From positions 1 to 6,585 of the forward strand of contig JAOJBS010000046.1 of NCBI GenBank assembly GCA_028228615.1: a stretch of DNA of 6,585 bases, written 5' to 3'. A model generated the notes under the pieces. That model was not told the DNA's origin. It made no database searches and saw only the letters and a program-made list of their open reading frames with translations. Numbering within the stretch: position 1 is the first letter of the stretch; each line of letters starts with the position of its first letter. The stretch is from UBA4421 sp028228615 (lineage in GTDB: Bacteria; Pseudomonadota; Gammaproteobacteria; Pseudomonadales; Azotimanducaceae). This document shows, one piece after another, positions 1 to 5,240 of the stretch. Made by a program: the position numbers and the translations under genes.

Positions 1-321
1 TTGACAGTATTGCTACTGCATTGGCCGCGTCGGAGATAGAAGGGCTTATTGCAACCAATACCACCTTGGAGCGCCATGCGGTTCAGGGTCATTTACATGC
101 AGATGAAGCGGGTGGGCTTAGCGGTGCGCCGTTGACACAAAAGAGTGCAGACGTGGTAAGGAAGTTTCGGGCACAACTGCGTCGGCGGAATATCCACTCC
201 GGATAATGCTGTGGCGATGCTGGCTGCTGGGGCGGATGTGTTACAAATATACTCATCATTTATTTATAAAGGCCCTAATTTGGTGCAGAAATTGGTGAAT
301 GGAACAGCCAATCCAAAGTAG
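1..321 (+). pseudogene. pyrD: pyrD 3' end, class 2 dihydroorotate dehydrogenase, broken by a small deletion and frameshift
   Basis: Intact class 2 PyrD is a membrane-associated FMN enzyme that oxidises dihydroorotate to orotate with quinone in pyrimidine synthesis. The gene enters from the left edge. Positions 3-179 read in one frame and contain GLIATNTTL and EAGGLSGAPL, both hallmarks of the FMN/orotate barrel, ending in RKFRAQL. That frame then runs off into RRRNIHSG and stops at 204-206. The proper C-terminus resumes in the +1 frame at 181: VGGISTPDNAV, AAGADVLQIYSSFIYKGP, and a stop at 319-321. Against the E. coli PyrD C-terminus (from memory), about eight residues before VGGI are missing. 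They correspond to the strand leading into the phosphate-binding loop. One extra base remains, which fits a net loss of about 23 bp. Both flanks are well conserved, so the lesion looks recent, or it is an assembly error. The 5' part of the gene is outside the window. Confidence 0.85.
271..287 (+). promoter_or_regulatory. candidate NtrC-type upstream activator site for amtB
   Basis: The NtrC consensus is roughly TGCACY-N4-TGGTGCA. Here the right half TGGTGCA at 281-287 is complete, and the left half GGCCCT at 271-276 matches four of six positions. It lies about 100 bp upstream of the start point predicted from the sigma-54 element at 354-368, the usual distance for an NtrC enhancer. It sits inside the pyrD coding tail, so the match could be constrained by codons and arise by chance. 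No second site was seen. Confidence 0.35.
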
Positions 322-337
322 TTAAAAAAATGTCTTT

Positions 338-363
338 AAAGCGCACGATTATGTGGCGTTTTT
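338..363 (+). terminator. weak candidate intrinsic terminator after pyrD
   Basis: An imperfect stem pairs 338-346 (AAAGCGCAC) with 353-362 (GTGGCGTTTT). It has one bulged G at 355, one G-U pair, and a six-base loop (GATTAT), and runs into five T residues at 359-363. It lies 17 bp after the pyrD stop. It overlaps the -24 part of the better-supported sigma-54 promoter, so the two readings compete, though both may be true. Confidence 0.3.
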
Positions 364-369
364 ATTGCC
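354..369 (+). promoter_or_regulatory. sigma-54 (RpoN) -24/-12 promoter of amtB
   Basis: TGGCGT-TTTTA-TTGCC matches the RpoN consensus TGGCAC-N5-TTGCW. It has the invariant GG (355-356) and GC (367-368) separated by exactly ten bases, and the full TGGC and TTGC blocks. The predicted start point is near 380, giving a leader of about 36 nt before the amtB ATG. Control of amtB by RpoN and NtrC under nitrogen limitation is established in enterobacteria and other proteobacteria, which supports the assignment. Confidence 0.6.
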
Positions 370-404
370 CTTTCTATTAAATACGTCCCTTGATAAATCT
401 TGAT

Positions 405-409
405 GGGGA
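405..409 (+). promoter_or_regulatory. ribosome binding site of amtB
   Basis: GGGGA lies six bases before the ATG at 416. It supports that start, which also gives a complete signal peptide. Confidence 0.6.
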
Positions 410-415
410 TAATAA

Positions 416-1693
416 ATGAAATTTTTTGCTTTACTGGTTGGACTCATTTTTAGTCTACCTGCCTATGCAGAGGGCATTGAGGGTGCGGACACTGCGTGGA
501 TTATGACCGCAACAGCGCTTGTGCTTATGATGACCATTCCTGGCCTATCGCTTTTTTATGCTGGCTTGGTCCGTACCAAAAACGTGCTCAGCGTCTTGAT
601 GCAGTGTTTTACCATCACCTGTTTGATGTCGGTCCTATGGATGGTCATTGGGTATTCCCTAGCCTTCGGTGACGGCGGTTCTATGAACGCTTTTATAGGC
701 GGTACATCTAACTTCATGCTTGCCGCTATTGGCCAAGAAACCCCGTCAGGGACCATTCCAGAGAGCGTGTTTGCGCTTTTTCAAATGACGTTTGCCGTGA
801 TAACACCTGCATTGATTGTAGGTGGCTTCGCTGAGCGCATGCGTTTTTCAGCTGTGGTCCTATTCTGTGCTGCTTGGTTGATCCTTGTTTATGCACCCAT
901 TTGTCACTGGGTGTGGGGCGGCGGCTGGTTGTCTGACCTAGGGGTTATGGACTTTGCAGGCGGCATAGTTGTACACGTTACCGCAGGTGTAGCAGCACTG
1001 GTTGCCGCTATGGTTTTGGGCAATCGCAGAGGTTTTCCAACCCAGGCAATGCCGCCTCACAACATGACGTTAACCATAACCGGCGCGGGTTTGCTTTGGG
1101 TCGGGTGGTTTGGCTTTAACGGTGGCAGTGCGCTTGGTGCGAATGGCGACGCCGGTATGGCAATGCTCGCTACGCATATTTCAGCAGCAATGGGTGCATT
1201 GACTTGGATGCTGTTAGAAAAGATGAAATACGGCAAAGCCTCGGCACTGGGTGGAGTGACAGGCATGGTTGCAGGTCTGGGTACCATTACCCCAGCCTCT
1301 GGCTTTGTGGGACCGGGCGGCGCGTTGATCATTGGCCTAAGTGCTGGTTTTGTATGTTTCTACGCCACAGGTTATATCAAGCGTACGCTGAAAATTGATG
1401 ACTCATTAGATGTGTTCCCGGTTCACGGTGTGGGCGGTATTTTGGGTACTTTGCTAACCGGTGTTTTCGCCAGCAATGCATTAGGTGTATTTGGCGGCCA
1501 AGAAGAAATTAGCATTGGCGCTCAGGTGCAGGTTCAGTTAATTGGTATTGTTGCTGCGATTGTCTACACAGCGGTTGTAACCTACGCAATTCTTAAGCTG
1601 ACCGATGCGCTTGTTGGCAATAGAGTGAGCGAAGAGGACGAGCAAGAGGGGCTAGATTTGGTCGCTCATAACGAGCGCGGATACGATCTGTAG
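416..1693 (+). CDS. amtB: ammonium transporter AmtB
   Basis: This is an inner-membrane ammonium channel of the Amt/Mep/Rh family. At 425 residues it is the normal length. A signal peptide spans about residues 1-18 (MKFFALLVGLIFSLPAYA, cleavage after AYA), as in E. coli AmtB, and is followed by a protein rich in membrane helices. Every key pore residue is present with a constant offset of 19 from mature E. coli numbering: the phenylalanine gate F122 and F126 (FQMTF), W167 and F234/S238 of the recruitment site, D179 (DFAGG), and the twin pore histidines H187 (VVHVTAG) and H337 (VFPVHGVGG). The C-terminal tail EEDEQEGLDLVAHNERGYDL is the conserved cytoplasmic segment that contacts the PII protein GlnK, so control by PII is likely. 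However, glnK, its usual partner gene, is not adjacent on either side. Transcription is probably driven by the sigma-54 element at 354-369. Confidence 0.97.
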   Translation: MKFFALLVGLIFSLPAYAEGIEGADTAWIMTATALVLMMTIPGLSLFYAGLVRTKNVLSVLMQCFTITCLMSVLWMVIGYSLAFGDGGSMNAFIGGTSNFMLAAIGQETPSGTIPESVFALFQMTFAVITPALIVGGFAERMRFSAVVLFCAAWLILVYAPICHWVWGGGWLSDLGVMDFAGGIVVHVTAGVAALVAAMVLGNRRGFPTQAMPPHNMTLTITGAGLLWVGWFGFNGGSALGANGDAGMAMLATHISAAMGALTWMLLEKMKYGKASALGGVTGMVAGLGTITPASGFVGPGGALIIGLSAGFVCFYATGYIKRTLKIDDSLDVFPVHGVGGILGTLLTGVFASNALGVFGGQEEISIGAQVQVQLIGIVAAIVYTAVVTYAILKLTDALVGNRVSEEDEQEGLDLVAHNERGYDL

Positions 1694-1764
1694 CTGGTTA
1701 GCTAGTCAGTAAGTGCGTGCACGGATGAGTGGTTGCAAGCAGCGCCCATTCGGGGGTTGGGTGC

Positions 1765-1827
1765 AATACCGAGCCAAGCGTCCGCAGGTTGCATTAAGGC
1801 TCGGTCAAATGCCGAGCCAAGCGGCCG
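1765..1827. repeat. imperfect 20-bp direct repeat with a shared complementary arm (alternative hairpins)
   Basis: Two copies of a 20-bp unit at 1765-1784 and 1808-1827 differ at two positions, with the core CCGAGCCAAGCG identical. Between them, GGCTCGG at 1798-1804 is the exact complement of CCGAGCC in either copy (1769-1775 or 1812-1818). It can therefore form a tight 7-bp hairpin with a 7-nt loop with the right copy, or a 22-nt-loop hairpin with the left copy. There is no T run on either strand, so it is not a standard intrinsic terminator. It lies between the convergent amtB and ddl genes. Confidence 0.6.
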
Positions 1828-1850
1828 TTAATGTCATCAGCTGGTTCGCT

Positions 1851-1862
1851 CATTGCGCAATG
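1851..1862. repeat. perfect 12-bp palindrome
   Basis: CATTGCGCAATG is identical on both strands. It lies in the convergent gap, about 50 bp past the end of ddl. It could be a protein-binding dyad, but its position away from any promoter makes a role uncertain. Confidence 0.4.
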
Positions 1863-1912
1863 CAGTGCAAAGATCCCATAGTTGGGCGTTACTCAAATAG
1901 TCCTGAGCAACC

Positions 1913-2866
1913 TTACCTTTTAGTTTGTCCCCGCCGAAAGGCTCTGAGCACAAGATGCTCAATCAGCGCATCAAACTCATAGCCTATTGCGGCAGCACCC
2001 TCTGGGTACAAACTCACAGGCGTCATACCGGGTAGGGCATTAACTTCCAGCAGCACTATTTGATCGGTATCGGTGAGTATGAAGTCTGATCTTGAGAGGT
2101 CTCTCAGCCCCAATGCTTTATGTGCTGAAAGTGCGGTACTGCGCAGCTGCTCAGCGAGTTCTTCGGACACTTCTGCCGGCATAACATGGCTGCTTTGTCC
2201 GGGCGTATACCGGTTGTGGTAGTCGTACCATTCATTTTTTGCGGTACATATTTCAATGACCGGATGGGCTTTGGAGCCCTCGAGGGTTTCTAGCACACCG
2301 ACGGTGACTTCGCGGCCAAGTACAAACGGTTCCACTAGGCAGCGCCCAAAAGCGAGGCATTGTGCCAAAGCTGCGGCTATGTCGCCGCCGTTGGGCAGCA
2401 GTTGCACGCCCAAGGCCGAACCCTGATTGAGCGGCTTAATGGCCACTCGGGGACCGAGTAGACGCTCAATGTCTGTGGCAGTAGCTGCTAGGTCTGCACT
2501 GGGCTCTACAATGTAGTCATCAATAATGGGTAATCCGTGGCGTTTGAATATACTTTTGGCCACTGCCTTATCCATTGCCATGGCGCTGCCGCGCACATCG
2601 CTGCCCACATAGCATAGCCCCAGCATTTCTAGTAAACCCTGCACCGTGCCGTCTTCCCCGGGCGGCCCGTGGAGGGCGGGGAAAACTACGTCTGGTTGTA
2701 TTTTGATTAGCTCAGATGGGCAATTCCTATCTAGCTCTACCACTGATACCTGAAAGCCGGTGTTCATCAACGCCAACTTTACTTGGGCCGCAGATTGTCG
2801 GGACACATCAGCCTCGGCGGAAGATCCACCTGCAAGCACAACGACATTGAGATTATTATTTTGCAT
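1913..2866 (-). CDS. ddl: D-alanine--D-alanine ligase
   Basis: Ddl joins two D-alanines using ATP to make the dipeptide end of the peptidoglycan precursor, in the cytoplasm. At 317 residues it is within the usual Ddl range. The ATP-grasp layout is complete: GGSSAE with E18 at the N-terminus, HGPPGEDG (66-73), the ATP-binding lysine K144 in VAIKP, the glycine-rich GSALGV loop (149-154, S150), Y220 in YDYHNRY, SRSDF with R259, EVN (274-276) for magnesium, and PGMTPVS (279-285). These line up with E15, S150, Y216, R255 and S281 of E. coli DdlB. An upstream in-frame ATG at 2911 would overlap the preceding gene by 40 bases and add 15 unconserved residues. I therefore chose the ATG at 2866, five bases after the acetyltransferase stop. 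There is no clear Shine-Dalgarno, so translational coupling is likely. It lies outside any mur/fts cluster. Confidence 0.95.
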   Translation of the reverse strand: MQNNNLNVVVLAGGSSAEADVSRQSAAQVKLALMNTGFQVSVVELDRNCPSELIKIQPDVVFPALHGPPGEDGTVQGLLEMLGLCYVGSDVRGSAMAMDKAVAKSIFKRHGLPIIDDYIVEPSADLAATATDIERLLGPRVAIKPLNQGSALGVQLLPNGGDIAAALAQCLAFGRCLVEPFVLGREVTVGVLETLEGSKAHPVIEICTAKNEWYDYHNRYTPGQSSHVMPAEVSEELAEQLRSTALSAHKALGLRDLSRSDFILTDTDQIVLLEVNALPGMTPVSLYPEGAAAIGYEFDALIEHLVLRAFRRGQTKR

Positions 2867-2871
2867 AGAAT

Positions 2872-3399
2872 TTAGGGTTTTAGAGAGCTGCGAGTGTCTA
2901 CAATGCACCATCGTTCATGGTCGCGCCAACTGCCATTAATGAATAAGAAGCCCTTTGACAGGCCTTCGAAGTTAAACCCGCAGGCATCAACCAGTGCCTG
3001 AGAGCGTGTGTTGTCTGGTTGAATATTCGCCTCCAAGCGGTGCAAGCCCATTGTGGAAAAAGCAAACTTAACGAGCTGTAGTAAACCCTGGCGCATATAC
3101 CCGTGGCCCTCGTAGCATGCGCCTACATAGTAACCCAGTGAGGCACTTTGGAAGGTGCCGCGGACAATGTGGTTTACATTGATCAGGCCAACAATATTTT
3201 CATCACTGCGGCGACAAATGGCAAATCCTTCAAAATCCTCTTGGCGAATTCGCTGCATATAAAGTCGGAACAGCAAGGATGAAGAGGGGGACTGTATCCA
3301 GGGCTGGTGCAGCGCTTCGCTGTCACGCATTAGCCGTACTACTTCTAACTCGTCCTTGGCCAATACTCGTCGGAGAAATACATCACTATCAACCTCCAT
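2872..3399 (-). CDS. RimJ-like GNAT family N-acetyltransferase
   Basis: A 175-residue acetyltransferase (Acetyltransf_3/RimJ-RimL type) expected to transfer acetyl from acetyl-CoA to an N-terminal amino group. The central and C-terminal parts resemble E. coli RimJ closely: NHIVRGTFQSASLGYYVG, the acetyl-CoA loop YEGHGYM (96-102), HRLEANIQPDNTRS (120-133), CGFNFEG and FLFINGSWRDHERW. The usual Arg/Gln at the start of the Q-x-x-G-x-G loop is not conserved, as is common in this subgroup. RimJ acetylates ribosomal protein S5, but paralogues have other targets, so the substrate is open. The open frame extends upstream to 3519. I chose the ATG at 3399 because AAGGA stands about six bases before it and the fold begins there. 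It overlaps the upstream small gene by 11 bases and sits 5 bases before ddl, implying one transcript. Confidence 0.88.
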   Translation of the reverse strand: MEVDSDVFLRRVLAKDELEVVRLMRDSEALHQPWIQSPSSSLLFRLYMQRIRQEDFEGFAICRRSDENIVGLINVNHIVRGTFQSASLGYYVGACYEGHGYMRQGLLQLVKFAFSTMGLHRLEANIQPDNTRSQALVDACGFNFEGLSKGFLFINGSWRDHERWCIVDTRSSLKP

Positions 3400-3613
3400 G
3401 CTGGTCCTTAAATTGATGCAGCACAATCTCCCAAAGGGTGGAGGGAATAATGCCAAGGCCCAAAGCTGTTGGGATAATCGGGTGAATGGAACCATTGAGC
3501 GTGAACGACCACAGCCCACTTAAATCAAAATTAATGCTTTGCCATGCCAGAATCCCCAGTGTGAGCAGGGCAAATCCCAGTGTCAGTAGTAGATGTCGAA
3601 TAAATTGCTGCAT
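3389..3613 (-). CDS. small two-helix membrane protein of unknown function
   Basis: I do not recognise this 74-residue protein. It has two hydrophobic stretches, about residues 7-24 (starting RHLLLTLGFALLTLG) and about 43-65 (IHPIIPTALGLGIIPSTLW and onward), joined by a loop with one acidic residue. The tail is short and polar (HQFKDQHGG). A basic N-terminus (R6, H7) suggests the N-terminus faces the cytoplasm and the protein forms a helical hairpin. I chose the ATG at 3613; a TTG directly before it would add one residue. There is no obvious Shine-Dalgarno. Its stop overlaps the start of the RimJ-like gene by 11 bases, a typical coupled arrangement, so it appears to be the first gene of a transcript that continues into the acetyltransferase and ddl. 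The overlap and the membrane-like composition argue that it is real. Confidence 0.65.
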   Translation of the reverse strand: MQQFIRHLLLTLGFALLTLGILAWQSINFDLSGLWSFTLNGSIHPIIPTALGLGIIPSTLWEIVLHQFKDQHGG

Positions 3614-3655
3614 CAATGAACTAAGTTACCGAGTGTCAGATCTGTGGAGGGACAA

Positions 3656-3685
3656 AGTTTAGAGGGTATGGCCCCTTTTTGACAA
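3656..3685 (-). promoter_or_regulatory. candidate sigma-70 promoter for the small membrane protein/RimJ-like/ddl unit
   Basis: Read on the minus strand, TTGTCA (3680-3685, five of six to TTGACA) is followed after 18 bases by TAAACT (3656-3661, four of six to TATAAT). The start point would fall near 3649, about 36 bases before the ATG at 3613. Confidence 0.4.
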
Positions 3686-3734
3686 ATGGTTGGCAAAAGT
3701 TATGCGAAAATAATTCGGCCTGGTGAAAGCCAGA

Positions 3735-4736
3735 CTAATTTGTACCGGTTGGGTGGTTCACTATATAAGCGCCGCCGCGATGATCTAACCATGCACTGGA
3801 AAACTCTGACAATTTGTAACGGCGCTGAACTTCTTCCGGTGTTCTCCCCGCTGGATCCATGACCAGCACATAGGGCTGCGCTTGGTCGGATGCATCTATG
3901 CCGTAGAGTACAACCAGGTGTCCGGCAGACGCTTCAAGAGGTGCGCCTGAAAGACTGTTTTTTGCAAAACGTATGCTGCACACAATTAGGCATTGCTCGG
4001 CCAGCACTTGGGTGACCGCCTGCCAAGACTCAAGCGCTTCTACAGCACCCACTAAGCTCAGTTGATTGGCCCAGTAAATTGCCAATGGCCATTTGCCGTA
4101 GGCTTTGGTGGCCGGGTCATAGCATCCTTCAACGATCTCCGCGAAGGCCATGTTGCCGGTCAGCGATGCATGCACCATTGCCAGCGAGGTCGGCGAACAT
4201 ATTCTATTGCGCAGCTTGGGTGCTGCGGTCATTTGGCTCAGCGCTTCGGGCTGGGCTAGGGCCAAGCTTGTAGGGTTTGTGAACTCGGTGGAAAGAGAGA
4301 TCTGGCGAATACTTATGACTAGAAGATAGTTTTTGGGCGACTGCTTACACTCAATTGTGATCTCTAACTGAGTGTCAGTGAGGTTGTCTTGTGTATGCCA
4401 GCAATCTATTTGTGCGCTCACAGCACTAAGGTCAGAACATTTTTGCGGCCATTGGGCCAAGTGTTCTGAAGCAGTTAATAGTGGGTTAAGTCGATTCGCT
4501 TGCCCGGTTTTACACTCCACGAGCGCTACTTGATATTGATAATTGCCCCCGAGCATGGAAAAACTAGGCACAAGGATGTGGCCACTTGGGGTAGCGGGTA
4601 GTGGTATTGTTGCCCGCCATCGATTCTGGGTAGCGCTGTGAGTTTCTGCTACAGGCTGCCACGCCGCCTCACCATGTAGTGGCAGGGGGTACGAATTTTG
4701 GTCGTGGTTGTCTGTCAGTCGGAGCGCGTAATACAT
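3735..4736 (-). CDS. C39-like cysteine peptidase family protein, two-domain
   Basis: The C-terminal half (about residues 170-333) matches the papain-like Peptidase_C39_2 group. It has a cysteine block RICSPTSLAM (C180), a family-typical stretch YDPATKAYGKWPLAIYWA, the histidine block SAGHLVVLYG (H273) and the aspartate in VMDPAG (D294). Together these make a plausible Cys-His-Asp triad. The oxyanion Gln normally five or six residues before the Cys is not evident. The N-terminal half (about 1-165) is beta-rich looking, with no motif I recognise. There is no signal peptide or membrane segment, so it is probably cytoplasmic, unlike C39 bacteriocin-leader peptidases, which are fused to ABC transporters. 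No bacteriocin or transporter gene is nearby. The start at 4736 has AAGGT 11 bases upstream. The gene is separated from the next minus-strand gene by about 120 bases and is probably its own transcript. Activity and substrate are unknown. Confidence 0.8.
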   Translation of the reverse strand: MYYALRLTDNHDQNSYPLPLHGEAAWQPVAETHSATQNRWRATIPLPATPSGHILVPSFSMLGGNYQYQVALVECKTGQANRLNPLLTASEHLAQWPQKCSDLSAVSAQIDCWHTQDNLTDTQLEITIECKQSPKNYLLVISIRQISLSTEFTNPTSLALAQPEALSQMTAAPKLRNRICSPTSLAMVHASLTGNMAFAEIVEGCYDPATKAYGKWPLAIYWANQLSLVGAVEALESWQAVTQVLAEQCLIVCSIRFAKNSLSGAPLEASAGHLVVLYGIDASDQAQPYVLVMDPAGRTPEEVQRRYKLSEFSSAWLDHRGGAYIVNHPTGTN

Positions 4737-4765
4737 TTAAAGATATTACCTTGCCCGCCATTCAA

Positions 4766-4785
4766 TGACACCTGACTAAGTGTCA
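4766..4785. promoter_or_regulatory. inverted repeat TGACAC-N8-GTGTCA, possible operator
   Basis: Perfect 6-bp arms at 4766-4771 and 4780-4785 are separated by eight bases, in the gap between the divergent C39-like and glutaredoxin-like genes. The right arm overlaps a perfect TTGACA (-35) on the minus strand at 4781-4786. With TTGAAT fifteen bases downstream, that could form a promoter for the C39-like gene. A regulator bound here would cover that -35 box. Confidence 0.4.
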
Positions 4786-4879
4786 AGATTGCCGCAGCAG
4801 TAATGGCTGTGTTGAAACTGGTTCTTAGGCATTGACCGTGGCACCATCCGCGTTCGCAAACAGCACGTTAACAATACCT

Positions 4880-5122
4880 ATGACTAGCCTAACCCTCTAT
4901 ATGACTGAACATTGTGCATTGTGTGAAGAGCTACTGGATATGCTGTTTGCTATGCCGGCGATGCAGGGCATAACGCTGAACACGATAGACATAGCCTTGA
5001 ATGATGCGTTGGTAGAAGCATACGGCGTAAGAATACCGGTATTGAAAGTAGGCGATGCAGAACTCGGTGCGCCTATTGATGCGCAAACGCTGCAAACCTG
5101 GCTGCAGCACAATTGCCAATAA
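4880..5122 (+). CDS. glutaredoxin-like small redox protein (DUF836 type)
   Basis: An 80-residue thioredoxin-fold protein of the glutaredoxin-like DUF836 group, predicted to handle thiol-disulfide exchange in the cytoplasm. It opens with a beta strand LTLYMTEHC and the redox motif C-A-L-C (C12, C15). A helix (EELLDMLFAM), the strand ITLNTIDIA and a helix (DALVEAYG) follow. Next come the cis-proline segment VRIPVLKVGD (substrate-binding loop), which precedes ELGAPI, and a final helix (AQTLQTWLQHN). The open frame extends back to a TTG at 4832 and a GTG at 4838, adding up to 16 residues. The ATG at 4880 gives the standard length for this group and begins right at the first strand, so I prefer it, although no Shine-Dalgarno is visible. 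It diverges from the C39-like gene. The physiological partner is not indicated by the neighbours. Confidence 0.85.
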   Translation: MTSLTLYMTEHCALCEELLDMLFAMPAMQGITLNTIDIALNDALVEAYGVRIPVLKVGDAELGAPIDAQTLQTWLQHNCQ

Positions 5123-5140
5123 CTTTAAGCGGTAGCCCTA

Positions 5141-5180
5141 AATTAATCAGAGATATTCAGAGGTATTCAGAATTATTCAG
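5141..5180. repeat. four 10-bp tandem repeats
   Basis: Four consecutive decamers (AATTAATCAG, AGATATTCAG, AGGTATTCAG, AATTATTCAG) share the core TATTCAG, with the first copy diverged at one core base. The period is exactly ten bases, close to one helical turn. They start 18 bases after the glutaredoxin-like stop, in the convergent gap before tatD. Confidence 0.75.
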
Positions 5181-5240
5181 AGCTGGGCGGACTTAAACTG
5201 AGCGAGACAAAGTCGGCATCAGTCGAACCTTTTGCTGTTC

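Noticed and set aside
1884..1890. GTTGGGC, and GTTAGGC/GTCTAAC at 6092-6116, resembling integron attC core sites
   Set aside because: attC needs RYYYAAC first and GTTRRRY last, spaced more than about 50 bases apart with inner pairs. At 6092-6116 the order is reversed and the element is only 25 bp. At 1884 no left partner exists. There are no cassette genes or integrase.
1713..1982. Plus-strand open frame of 89 residues overlapping the ddl 3' end
   Set aside because: It has no recognisable motif, overlaps ddl antisense, has no Shine-Dalgarno, and runs through the repeat element. It looks like chance.
2867..2911. Upstream ATG at 2911 as the ddl start
   Set aside because: It would overlap the acetyltransferase gene by 40 bases and adds an unconserved N-terminus ahead of the first Ddl strand. 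The ATG at 2866 fits family length and spacing better.
3703..3734. Short CTGG/CCAG stem after the C39-like gene as a terminator
   Set aside because: It has only four base pairs and a poor, interrupted T tract, too weak to call.
3735..4736. Possible bacteriocin processing system based on the C39-like domain
   Set aside because: There is no ABC transporter or membrane fusion, no double-glycine leader peptide gene, and the protein lacks membrane segments. The context does not support it.
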